Assembly: GCF_000285575.1 (NCBI RefSeq)
Contig: NZ_HE611050.1
Location: 372,465 to 436,464, forward strand
DNA length: 64,000 nt
DNA from: Clostridium senegalense JC122
Lineage (GTDB): Bacteria > Bacillota > Clostridia > Clostridiales > Clostridiaceae
Reading direction: 5' to 3'
In this document: piece after piece, positions 56,809-64,000 of the stretch
How the letters are laid out: each line of letters opens with the position of its first letter
How positions within the stretch are numbered: the stretch's first letter is position 1
Program-made: the position numbers and the translations under genes
The notes under the pieces: generated by a model
Seen by the model: the letters and a program-made list of their open reading frames with translations, nothing else
Database searches by the model: none
What the model was told of the DNA's origin: nothing

Positions 56809-57570
56809 CTATCTTTCCATAATTAATTCTTTTAGTTTACTCATAATATAATCAATACCAGTTTCAACTTTTCCATTTTCTTTTTCTATAATGGCAACTC
56901 CATCTTCTAGTGAGTTATCCTCTACAATAAATATATCTCCATTAAAAGCTAACCTGTTAATCATATTAAGCTTTTCATCTTCTAATGAATTTTTATATTT
57001 ACAGTTGCATCTTATAATAAAATAGTTTTCATTTTTTTCCTTTGAAAGAATATCATAAACAATATTATTTAATGCCTCAGCATTACTTAATTCCTTTTTT
57101 AACACTTCATTCACAGAAGTTAAAACAAGCTGTCTAAAATGCTCTTCTTTTTCTTCAACATACTTTTTATATTCTTTTTTAGCATTTGCAAGTACTTCAT
57201 TAGCACTTTCTATTATAAGAGCACCCTCATTTAAAGACTTTTCCATTCCGTCATTATAGCCTTTTTCAAAACCATTATTATATCCCTCTAAACTTCCTTT
57301 TTCAAAAGCATTGTTCTCTATTTCTTTAGCATCTTCTAATGCCTTAACTAAAATTTTGTCGCTTTTTATTTGAGCATTTTTTATAATGCTATCAGCCATA
57401 TTTTCCATACTTTTTAAAAGTTCATCATTATTAACTATATTAATAGTTTCCTTATTTTCTTTTATATTTTCTTTTTCTTTATCCATAAGTTTGAAATTAA
57501 TGGCAGAGATTTCTTTTTTTCCTTCTGTTATAACATCTTTATTTTTAATAATATTATAAGATGATTGCAT
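56809..57570 (-). CDS. fliH: Flagellar assembly protein FliH
   Basis: Negative regulator and tether of FliI. The 253-residue protein is highly charged. It has the glycine-repeat helix of the family (EKGSLEGYNNGFEKGYNDGM, about residues 100-120) and a coiled coil after it. I chose ATG 57570, within the fliG end, because it follows GGTGGAG. The overlap with fliG is 17 nt. Confidence 0.9.
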   Translation of the reverse strand: MQSSYNIIKNKDVITEGKKEISAINFKLMDKEKENIKENKETINIVNNDELLKSMENMADSIIKNAQIKSDKILVKALEDAKEIENNAFEKGSLEGYNNGFEKGYNDGMEKSLNEGALIIESANEVLANAKKEYKKYVEEKEEHFRQLVLTSVNEVLKKELSNAEALNNIVYDILSKEKNENYFIIRCNCKYKNSLEDEKLNMINRLAFNGDIFIVEDNSLEDGVAIIEKENGKVETGIDYIMSKLKELIMER

Positions 57571-58570
57571 CCTCTCCACCTCTTGCTATTTGTATTTCAC
57601 CAGCATCTTCTAATCTTCTTATTATTGCAACAACCTTTTGTTGAGCTTTTTCAACTTCAACAAGCCTTACTGGACCTAAGAATTCCATATCCTCTTTTAG
57701 TGTAGCCGCTGCTCTCTTAGATTGATTCTTAAATATGGCATTTGCAACTTCTTCAGAGCAGCCCTTAAGAGCAAGACATAATTCTTTATTATCCACTTCA
57801 CGTAATATCCTTTGAATAACTGGATCTCCAAGAGTAATAATATCCTCAAATACAAACATAGATTCCTTAACTTTTTCCGCAAGTTCACTATCTTCATGAT
57901 CTAAAGCTTCTGTAATATTTTTTTCTGTACTTCTATCAACCTGATTTAATATATTTACTAAGGAAGGAACACCTCCTACAATAGTACTTTCACTATTGTG
58001 AATTATATTTGATAACTTATCATTCAGCACTCCTTCAATTTCCTTAATAACCACAGGATATATAGTGTTCATAGTGGCTATTCTATAGGCAACTTCCGCT
58101 TGAAGTTCAGGTGGAAGTTCTGACATTATTTGTCCTGCTTTATCCGGTTGAAGATAGCAAAGTATCAATGCTATTGTTTGAGGATGTTCATTACGTATAA
58201 CATTCATAAGTTGAGTTGCATCAGCTTTTCTAGCAATAGAAAAAGGTCTATATTGCTGTGTGGCTTCTGTAACTCTTTCTAGTATTTCTGATGCCCTTTG
58301 AGTTCCTAATGCTTTAGATAAAAGATTTCTTGCATATTCTATTCCACCTTCTAAAATATAATCTTTAGCCTTATTCATCTCTAAGAATTCATCTAATATA
58401 GCCTTTCGTTCTTGTGACGATACTGAGCTCATGTTAGCAATTTCATAAGTTACCTTTTGTATATCTTTTTCTGGTAGCCTTTTTATAATTCCTGAAGATG
58501 CTTCAGGCCCTAATGTTATAAATAATATTGCCGCTTTTTGAACACCGGTCAATTTCTCTACTTTAGCCAT
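57554..58570 (-). CDS. fliG: Flagellar motor switch protein FliG
   Basis: Rotor protein that meets the stator and transmits torque. The 338-residue protein has the N-terminal MS-ring-binding region, the middle EHPQTIALIL motif (NEHPQTIALILCYLQPD), and the C-terminal domain with charged torque residues (FEDIITLGDPVIQRILREVD). A GGGGA site precedes the ATG. It is the only switch-complex gene here; fliM and fliN are missing from the cluster. Confidence 0.96.
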   Translation of the reverse strand: MAKVEKLTGVQKAAILFITLGPEASSGIIKRLPEKDIQKVTYEIANMSSVSSQERKAILDEFLEMNKAKDYILEGGIEYARNLLSKALGTQRASEILERVTEATQQYRPFSIARKADATQLMNVIRNEHPQTIALILCYLQPDKAGQIMSELPPELQAEVAYRIATMNTIYPVVIKEIEGVLNDKLSNIIHNSESTIVGGVPSLVNILNQVDRSTEKNITEALDHEDSELAEKVKESMFVFEDIITLGDPVIQRILREVDNKELCLALKGCSEEVANAIFKNQSKRAAATLKEDMEFLGPVRLVEVEKAQQKVVAIIRRLEDAGEIQIARGGEDAIIL

Positions 58571-58573
58571 AAA

Positions 58574-60142
58574 TTATCCCCTTTCATCATCTGCTAACCA
58601 TGATTTAACAACATCTGCTACCTGTTCTGGCTTATTAGTTGCATACTTTTTAACTTCACCTGTAACATGCTCATTTTCATTTTTAGCGTCTAAATTTAAA
58701 GTTTCAAAAACTTCTTTTGGTTTTACTTCATCTCCGATTAAAATATCAAAGTTTGAATCCTCATCTTCATACTCTTCTTCATCTTCTCCCCTTGATTTTT
58801 TAACTGCTAAAATTATTGCTAAAATTGCTATAAGCGCACCAACTCCACCTACTACCATAGCTATAACCTTGTTTCTTTTCGCAGCAGCTTCTTGTTTTTT
58901 CATATCTTCTAATTCTTTTTGAGCTGCTTCTTTTTCTGCATTATCAAAATCTAATGATTCAACAGTTACTGAATCTCCTCTTTTTTTATCTAATCCAATA
59001 GACTCGGTAACTAGATTTCTTATAGCATTTTTTGCTTGAGCATCTACTTTACCATCTACTACTACAGATGCTGATAATTTTTGAACTTCTCCTGGTGCTT
59101 TAATAACTGTTTGTTCCTTTTTAGATACTTCATAATTTGTAGTATTTTCTTTATGAGTAACTCCCTTTTCTTTCTCTTCATTATTCTGAGTGTTATTCAT
59201 ATTATTATCTACTGGACTACCTGATGTGTTACCACTATCATTTTCTGTAGTAACAACTTCATGATTACTTACAACTGCGCCTTCTTTACCATAATCCACG
59301 CTTTTTTGCTCTACTGCATCAAAATTTAATTCTGCATTTACAGATACTCTAACTTTGTCTTTATATATAGGTTCAAGTACATTCATTATTTTTTTCGAAT
59401 ATTCTTCTTCCAATTGCTTTTTAGCCTGTAATTGCTTTTCAGTAGAATTAATAGATTTATTTTCACCTTTTTCATCATAAAGACCTTCTGTTAATAATTT
59501 AAAATCGTCAGATACAACAGTTACATTTTCATTTGGAAGGTTCTCTACACTTCCTGAAATTAATGAAACAATAGCCTTTACTTGATCCTCAGATAATTGC
59601 TTGCCTTTGCTCATTAATAGTGTTACTGATGCCGATGCTGGAGTTGGTTTAGTTATAAATGCAGATTTATCTGGTATAACTAAATTAACTTTTGCATTTT
59701 CCACTTCTTCAAAAGATTTTATAGTTCTTTCTAATTCTCCAGCTAATGCTCTTTGATACATAACCTTAGTTTCTGTATCCGTAGAACCTACTGAACTTTT
59801 CTCATCAAACAATTCAAAACCATTGCTACCTTCTTTAAAAGATACTTGTGATAATAATTCCATTCTTAACTTATCTACATTTTTCTTTTCTACTAAAATT
59901 GAATCCCCTTGAATTTTATATTTATATTTTTTTTCTTCTAATTTTTCTATTACTGCGCCTGAATCCTCTGCTGTCATTTTGGAGAATAATACTGCATATT
60001 TAGGTTTTAAAGCAAGTACTGACATCGTTATTACAGTTATTATAGCAACGGAGGTAAGTATAGCTACAGCTATCTTTTTAGCCTTGCTCATTTCTTTTAT
60101 TTTATCTTTTTGCTCTTTTAAGCTCTCAGATAGCTTACTCAT
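58574..60142 (-). CDS. fliF: Flagellar MS-ring protein FliF
   Basis: Membrane ring that forms the base for the rotor and export gate. The 522-residue protein has an N-terminal membrane helix (about residues 25-45) and ring-building domains (LVIPDKSAFITKPTPASASV). A second membrane helix lies near residues 428-446, and an acidic C-terminal FliG-binding tail follows. The start is ATG 60142 behind AAGGAG, not an upstream GTG overlapping that site. Confidence 0.95.
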   Translation of the reverse strand: MSKLSESLKEQKDKIKEMSKAKKIAVAILTSVAIITVITMSVLALKPKYAVLFSKMTAEDSGAVIEKLEEKKYKYKIQGDSILVEKKNVDKLRMELLSQVSFKEGSNGFELFDEKSSVGSTDTETKVMYQRALAGELERTIKSFEEVENAKVNLVIPDKSAFITKPTPASASVTLLMSKGKQLSEDQVKAIVSLISGSVENLPNENVTVVSDDFKLLTEGLYDEKGENKSINSTEKQLQAKKQLEEEYSKKIMNVLEPIYKDKVRVSVNAELNFDAVEQKSVDYGKEGAVVSNHEVVTTENDSGNTSGSPVDNNMNNTQNNEEKEKGVTHKENTTNYEVSKKEQTVIKAPGEVQKLSASVVVDGKVDAQAKNAIRNLVTESIGLDKKRGDSVTVESLDFDNAEKEAAQKELEDMKKQEAAAKRNKVIAMVVGGVGALIAILAIILAVKKSRGEDEEEYEDEDSNFDILIGDEVKPKEVFETLNLDAKNENEHVTGEVKKYATNKPEQVADVVKSWLADDERG

Positions 60143-60157
60143 TCTGTGCACTCCTTA

Positions 60158-60466
60158 CTATATTTGCATTTTATTAAATTCTTCATAAGCATTTATAAGC
60201 TTATTTCTTACTTGAACTGCTAGTTCTAATGTCAATCTAGCTTCTTCTGCTGAAACCATTGCCTCATGTAAATTAACATCACCTTTTATAAAACCATTTG
60301 TTTCTTTTTCTGCTTTTACTTGTGTTTCATTAACCTTATTTAAAGCCGAATTTAACATTTCAGAAAAACTACTTCCTACATTGTTTTGCTCATTCTTATT
60401 CTCAATATTTCCTTTTATCCCTTCATTAAAAACCTTAATGCCGGGAACAAATTCGTTTGTTACCAT
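60158..60466 (-). CDS. fliE: Flagellar hook-basal body protein FliE
   Basis: Adapter between MS ring and rod. The 102-residue protein has SSFSEMLNSALNKVNETQ and the C-terminal family pattern LHEAMVSAEEARLTLELAVQ. The start is ATG 60466 behind AGGTGA; a GTG at 60475 falls in that site. It is placed between flgC and fliF as usual. Confidence 0.93.
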   Translation of the reverse strand: MVTNEFVPGIKVFNEGIKGNIENKNEQNNVGSSFSEMLNSALNKVNETQVKAEKETNGFIKGDVNLHEAMVSAEEARLTLELAVQVRNKLINAYEEFNKMQI

Positions 60467-60475
60467 AAAATTCAC

Positions 60476-60907
60476 CTATCTTCCAATTTCTAATGTTTTT
60501 GATATCATATTCTTTTGAGTATTTAATGCTGTTATATTTCCTTCATAAGCTCTTGAAGCAGCAATTAAATCTACTGTTTCATTTAATATATTTACATTAG
60601 GCATTGTTACATATCCCTTTTCATCTGCATCAGGATGTGATGGATCATAAACTTTTTTTAATGGAGATTTATCATTTTCAACACCAACTGCTTTAATTCC
60701 CATTGGTTTTAGCTCTATATTCCCATTTGACTTATCTATCTGTTTTTGTAAATTTTCTTCAAAGGTTGCAATTTTTCTTACATAAGGCTTTCCATCAACG
60801 CCTCTTGTAGTATTTGCATTTACTATATTAGATGTTATTGTATCTAGTCTTAATCTTTCTGCCGAAAGACCACTAGCACTTATTCTCATACCTCTAAATG
60901 CTTCCAT
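60476..60907 (-). CDS. flgC: Flagellar basal-body rod protein FlgC
   Basis: Proximal rod subunit. The 143-residue protein has the conserved N-terminal [17 protein letters not shown]-like region and [20 protein letters not shown]. The C-terminal [20 protein letters not shown] is also typical. AAAAGGAGG precedes the ATG. Its stop is 9 nt before the fliE start. Confidence 0.95.
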   Translation of the reverse strand: MEAFRGMRISASGLSAERLRLDTITSNIVNANTTRGVDGKPYVRKIATFEENLQKQIDKSNGNIELKPMGIKAVGVENDKSPLKKVYDPSHPDADEKGYVTMPNVNILNETVDLIAASRAYEGNITALNTQKNMISKTLEIGR

Positions 60908-60910
60908 CTA

Positions 60911-61300
60911 TTAATTACCTCCTTTTATCACTGTACTTCTCATGTTAAATCTAGTATTAGCTTGTTTTACTAATGCATCATACATTAAACTATTTGATGC
61001 TGCACTAGTCATTTCACTTTCTATATCCACATTATTTCCGTCTTCTCTCATACTAGATTTATTGTCTTTTTTCACTTCTATATTTTCTGCAGAAAACCCC
61101 ATATGTTTATTGCTAGTTTTTTTTAATTCATAATTTTTTGAATTTTCCTCTTTAAGTGCTTCATCAAAATTAACATATTCTCTTTTATAATTTTTTGTAT
61201 TTACATTTGCTATGTTATTATTTATAATTTTTCCACTTAAAGTCGTTACATCCATTCCTTTTTTTATTAAATTATATGTAACATTATCTATTCCCAACAT
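60911..61300 (-). CDS. flgB: Flagellar basal-body rod protein FlgB
   Basis: Proximal rod subunit. The 129-residue protein has KIINNNIANVNTKNYKREYV and ends with the rod helix QANTRFNMRSTVIKGGN. AGAGGAGGGA precedes the ATG. It begins the flgB-flgC-fliE-fliF run and lies only 85 nt downstream of the flagellin gene. Confidence 0.94.
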   Translation of the reverse strand: MLGIDNVTYNLIKKGMDVTTLSGKIINNNIANVNTKNYKREYVNFDEALKEENSKNYELKKTSNKHMGFSAENIEVKKDNKSSMREDGNNVDIESEMTSAASNSLMYDALVKQANTRFNMRSTVIKGGN

Positions 61301-61385
61301 TATCCCTCCTCTTTATACACTTAACTTGAAAATTACATCAAGGATTAAAACTTATTTGCCTATATATAGTTTCACTTTAAATTCT

Positions 61386-62210
61386 TTATTTTTTACCTAT
61401 ATTTCCAATAATGTTCAACACATCTTGAGGAAGCTTGTTTGCCTGAACCATAAGTGATAATCCTGCATTTACTAGAACATTATTTTTAGTATACTCTATA
61501 ATTTCCTCGCTAATATCTGCACCGGTTAAAGAGCTCTCCGCATTTTGTGTTTTTAATGATAATTCATTTAACATTTCAGTGTTACTAGTTAATCTATTTG
61601 ATATAGCTCCCATTTTGCTTCTGCAATCGTTTAATTTACTTATAGCAGTATTTATTGTATCTATAGACTTATTTATTTCTTCTGTAGTTAATACTTTAAC
61701 TTTTCCATCTAATCCTAACCCTGAAGAACTTAAATCACTTGTGGGGATTGTAGTTTGCTCACCGGCATTACTACCACATTGAACTAATATTCCTTTATCT
61801 GATGATAATATCTTTTTACCATTTATTTCTGTATTTTTAGCTATATCATCAATTCCTTCTAATATAGAATTTATTTCTTCTTGTATTATTTTCTTATCTT
61901 CTTCAGAGCCTGTCCCCCCTGCCTGTATAGTGAGCTCTTTAATTCTTATTAATGAATCTGATATATTTTGCGATGCACTGTCAGCAGTTTGCAACATACT
62001 TATAGTGTCTTGTGTATTTCTTGATGCCATTTCTAATGATCTTATTTGTATTTTCATATGCTCACTACTAGACAATTTATTAGGATCATCCTTAGCTGTT
62101 GCAACTTTTAATCCTGAATGAATTCTACTCATAGCTGCATTTTGTTTAGATAAATTTTTACAATAGGCATTATATATGTTTAGAGCTGACATATTATGAT
62201 TTAATCTCAT
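61386..62210 (-). CDS. fliC: Flagellin
   Basis: Filament subunit. The 274-residue protein has the conserved N-terminal domain (MRLNHNMSALNIYNAYCKNL, IHSGLKVATAKDDPNKLS) and a short central region. The C-terminal domain has NTAISKLNDCRSKMGAISNR and ends TKNNVLVNAGLSLMVQANKL. It is at the small end of the family, with little variable region. TGGAGTG lies before the ATG. No clear terminator separates it from flgB, so some readthrough is likely. Confidence 0.95.
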   Translation of the reverse strand: MRLNHNMSALNIYNAYCKNLSKQNAAMSRIHSGLKVATAKDDPNKLSSSEHMKIQIRSLEMASRNTQDTISMLQTADSASQNISDSLIRIKELTIQAGGTGSEEDKKIIQEEINSILEGIDDIAKNTEINGKKILSSDKGILVQCGSNAGEQTTIPTSDLSSSGLGLDGKVKVLTTEEINKSIDTINTAISKLNDCRSKMGAISNRLTSNTEMLNELSLKTQNAESSLTGADISEEIIEYTKNNVLVNAGLSLMVQANKLPQDVLNIIGNIGKK

Positions 62211-62264
62211 CTACTTCACTCCATATTCTTAATTTATTATTTTTAAATACTGTATACAACAAAT

Positions 62265-62292
62265 AGTTTACCACACTCTTATATAAAGACAA
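62265..62292 (-). promoter_or_regulatory. Candidate flagellin promoter
   Basis: On the minus strand TTGTCT at 62292-62287 and TAAACT at 62270-62265 are separated by 16 nt, with TGG just before the -10 (extended -10). I do not see a clear sigma-28 box (TAAA then CCGATA-like) in the region, so vegetative sigma may be used, or the sigma-28 site is diverged. Confidence 0.3.
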
Positions 62293-62342
62293 TTACATAA
62301 GTATTTAGTAAACTTTTCAATAATTTAGATCTATTTCATATA

Positions 62343-62375
62343 TATACTATCTTTTAATCTCTTAATGATAGTATA
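62343..62375. promoter_or_regulatory. Inverted repeat upstream of flagellin
   Basis: TATACTATC pairs with GATAGTATA around 15 nt. It lies about 50 nt upstream of the candidate -35. It could be a regulator site or a hairpin; there is no U-run. Confidence 0.3.
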
Positions 62376-62452
62376 CGAATTATATTAATATTGGGTATTA
62401 ATATATAAGTAAATCAAGCAAAAATTTCAACTTATATATTATCTAATTCTAA

Positions 62453-62498
62453 AATCATAATACTATAATGTTGATAGCGTCACTATAGTATTATGATT
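62453..62498. promoter_or_regulatory. Perfect 15-bp inverted repeat upstream of flagellin
   Basis: AATCATAATACTATA pairs with TATAGTATTATGATT around a 16-nt loop (AT...GCGTCAC). It lies about 240 nt upstream of the flagellin start and next to the truncated repeat. The role is unknown; a transcription-factor site or a transcript end are both possible. Confidence 0.4.
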
Positions 62499-62538
62499 AA
62501 ATTTGGGTTGATTTTTATAAACACATTTTTGGATAGTA

Positions 62539-62608
62539 TCATGTCTCACTATTTTGGGTATCCAAGTTTTAGAATAATTAATTTTAAAAGTCAACTTGGA
62601 ACCCTATA
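62539..62608 (-). repeat. Structured repeat, truncated copy E (left half)
   Basis: In element orientation it reads TATAGGGTTCCAAGTTGACT, then P2 right arm AACTTGGATACC, then AAAATAGTGAGACATG, and stops there. The P3 right arm and the rest are absent. P2 is intact. Confidence 0.75.
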
Positions 62609-62806
62609 GTTTATATTAAACAAGGTAGGTTGTCTTGTTTATTAGAACTTAAACACTTTTCTTACTTCTATATTAAGTTTTTAAATTTGCTTTTTCAATA
62701 AACTTGTCACAAAATGCACTTTAATTGTAACATATATACAAAATTATCATATATTTATCAAAAAATATCATAACTTCTATATTTTTATGAGATTTTATAA
62801 AAAATT

Positions 62807-62837
62807 AAAGTCTACATAAACTTTTTATGTAGACTTT
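62807..62837 (-). terminator. Intrinsic terminator downstream of fliT-like gene
   Basis: AAAGTCTACATAAA pairs with TTTATGTAGACTTT around a 3-nt loop. The minus strand then runs into a T-rich tail. It separates the fliD transcript from flagellin. Confidence 0.85.
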
Positions 62838-62846
62838 GCTTTAAAT

Positions 62847-63191
62847 TTAGACTTTTTCATTTATGAAATAAGAATTTCTATAAAAATCTTTATTATATTG
62901 ATTATTAGCTACTTTATTTTTTGATATAATTTTTATCTTATCCTTTATTTCATCTTTTCTTGTGTTAAATAAAATTTTAATCTTTTTCTCATCCTCTAAT
63001 AAATTTAATTTACATATAACACTTTTTAATCTTTCTTTATCTACATTAGAGCTTTCTATTTTATTTATTATCCTTTGTTTTTCTATAATTAAATTTTCTA
63101 TATTATCATAAGATGCATTTTCAATGTCTTCACTAAGACTTTTTATCATTTCTTGATTTATAAAAGAACATCTTTCAAGTAAATTTTCCAT
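62847..63191 (-). CDS. FliT-like flagellar protein, possible FliD chaperone
   Basis: A 114-residue, all-helical, highly charged protein. I do not see a strong family motif. The length, helical content (LERCSFINQEMIKSLSEDIE) and position directly after fliD match FliT, the export chaperone of the filament cap FliD. The call is mainly from context. The start lies 5 nt after the fliD stop without a strong ribosome site, so coupling is likely. A terminator follows. Confidence 0.6.
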   Translation of the reverse strand: MENLLERCSFINQEMIKSLSEDIENASYDNIENLIIEKQRIINKIESSNVDKERLKSVICKLNLLEDEKKIKILFNTRKDEIKDKIKIISKNKVANNQYNKDFYRNSYFINEKV

Positions 63192-63196
63192 GTATT

Positions 63197-64000
63197 TTAA
63201 CTACCCATCTGCTGTGTAAACCAATTCATTTGAGAATTTAATGAGTTCATAGCCTTCTCTAATTGAGCAAACTGTAAATAATATCTATTTTCCATTTCAT
63301 TCATTTTCTTTACTTGTTCTTTTATCATATCTTCTTTATCTAATATGCTTTTAGTTAAAATATTATTCTTATCTGTTACACTACCTTCAATTCCAGCTTT
63401 TTCTAGTAGTAATCCTCTATTTCCAGTATCGCCTAATATTCTTGTACTTGCATACTTTTTAAATGTTGTATCTACTTTTTCCATTCCTATTTTGAAAGTA
63501 TTAAATGTTTTTTCTGAATCTTCATTTAAAGCTTTTTTAAACTTATCTTCATCCAAAACAAGTTTTCCACCTTCTCGCACATTGTCAGATGTTTCTATGC
63601 CTATACTAAATAAAGTATCCTTATCTCCAAACATATCCATTCTTAACTCTGACATCATGTTCTTAAGATAACTATCGCCTTTTAATATACCTTTTTTAGC
63701 TTGTTCTTCCCATTTTTTTATTTCTTCCTCTTTCATATCTTTCTTTTCATCATCTGTAAGAGGCTTATAACTATAATTTCTCTTTTCTGTATTAAGTTTG
63801 TTAACCTTATCTATTAATTTATTATAATCTTCAATAAAGCTTTTAACTGTTTCAATTGCTTTACCATTGTCTTTAGTTATAGTAATTGTAAAATCTTCGC
63901 CTACTTCTGCTCCATTTAAATCAAAGTTTATTCCATCCTTTGAAAATTTATTATTATTGGATGTAATATCATATTCAGTTGAATCACCAGGTAATGTTAT
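63197..64000 (-). CDS. fliD: Flagellar filament cap protein FliD, C-terminal part
   Basis: Cap protein that folds flagellin at the filament tip. The frame is open from the stop at 63197 to the window edge, so the N-terminal part lies beyond 64000 and 267 codons are visible. The C-terminal FliD domain shows VKSFIEDYNKLIDKVN, YKPLTDDEK, WEEQAKKGILKGDSYLKN and the final AQLEKAMNSLNSQMNWFTQ. It should begin the transcript that includes the fliT-like gene. Confidence 0.93.
   Translation of the reverse strand: MTLPGDSTEYDITSNNNKFSKDGINFDLNGAEVGEDFTITITKDNGKAIETVKSFIEDYNKLIDKVNKLNTEKRNYSYKPLTDDEKKDMKEEEIKKWEEQAKKGILKGDSYLKNMMSELRMDMFGDKDTLFSIGIETSDNVREGGKLVLDEDKFKKALNEDSEKTFNTFKIGMEKVDTTFKKYASTRILGDTGNRGLLLEKAGIEGSVTDKNNILTKSILDKEDMIKEQVKKMNEMENRYYLQFAQLEKAMNSLNSQMNWFTQQMGS

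Larger units (their letters stand above)
62211..62806. other. Flagellin upstream region
   Basis: About 600 nt without a gene. It contains a candidate promoter near 62265-62292, two inverted repeats (62343-62375 and 62453-62498) and a truncated structured repeat (62539-62608). No reading frame is supported. Confidence 0.6.

Overview
The window is low-GC, very AT-rich DNA from an endospore-forming, peritrichous-type motile Firmicute, most likely a member of Clostridium sensu stricto. The evidence is spoVD and spoVE in the wall cluster, a MurE with the DNPR (meso-diaminopimelate) motif next to dapF, A/T-rich codon use, frequent TTG/GTG starts behind strong GGAGG sites, and a FliR-FlhB fusion typical of clostridia. 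I do not assign a species.

Region 1 (1-11 kb): dapF and rqcH diverge around a 159-nt repeat. A minus-strand block follows: a THUMP RNA methyltransferase, pyrR, rluD, lspA and a TraR/DksA-type zinc-finger gene. A shikimate operon (aroB-mtnN-aroF-aroA, with mtnN in the middle) lies just upstream of that block. Region 2 (11-26.4 kb) is one long minus-strand cell-division and wall cluster. In transcription order it reads rsmH, ftsL-like, spoVD, murE, murF, mraY, spoVE, ftsQ, DUF881, sbp, DUF881, then yggS, sepF, yggT, ylmH, divIVA. ftsQ is broken twice, each time in an A run. mraZ, murD, murG, ftsZ and the spoIIG genes are not here. Region 3 (26.4-37.4 kb) is a mixed stretch: a small membrane protein, ychF, an ATPase-dead LonC-like protease, a basic orphan protein, a Ca2+-type P-ATPase, a repeat cluster and a CBS/DRTGG inorganic pyrophosphatase.

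Region 4 (37.4-64 kb) is a large flagellar cluster, all on the minus strand. In transcription order it reads fliD (partial), a fliT-like gene, flagellin, flgB, flgC, fliE, fliF, fliG, fliH, fliI, fliJ, fliK, flgD, a flagellar operon protein, flgE, flbD, motA, motB, fliL, fliO, fliP, fliQ, fliR-flhB, flhA, flhF, flhG, a PilZ gene, fliA, a SwrB-like gene, a small membrane protein apparently starting at ATT, flgF and flgG. It supplies the export gate, ATPase complex, MS ring, rod, hook, stator, sigma-28 and the FlhF/FlhG pair. fliM and fliN are absent. flhF carries a one-base frameshift in an A8 run, the same kind of lesion as in ftsQ.

The most notable unexplained structure is a family of about 159-nt intergenic repeats. 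They have TATAGGG terminal inverted repeats, internal hairpins and apparent compensatory changes between copies. I find five full-length or nearly full-length copies and at least four truncated ones, including one inside the flagellar cluster and a group of three within 0.7 kb.
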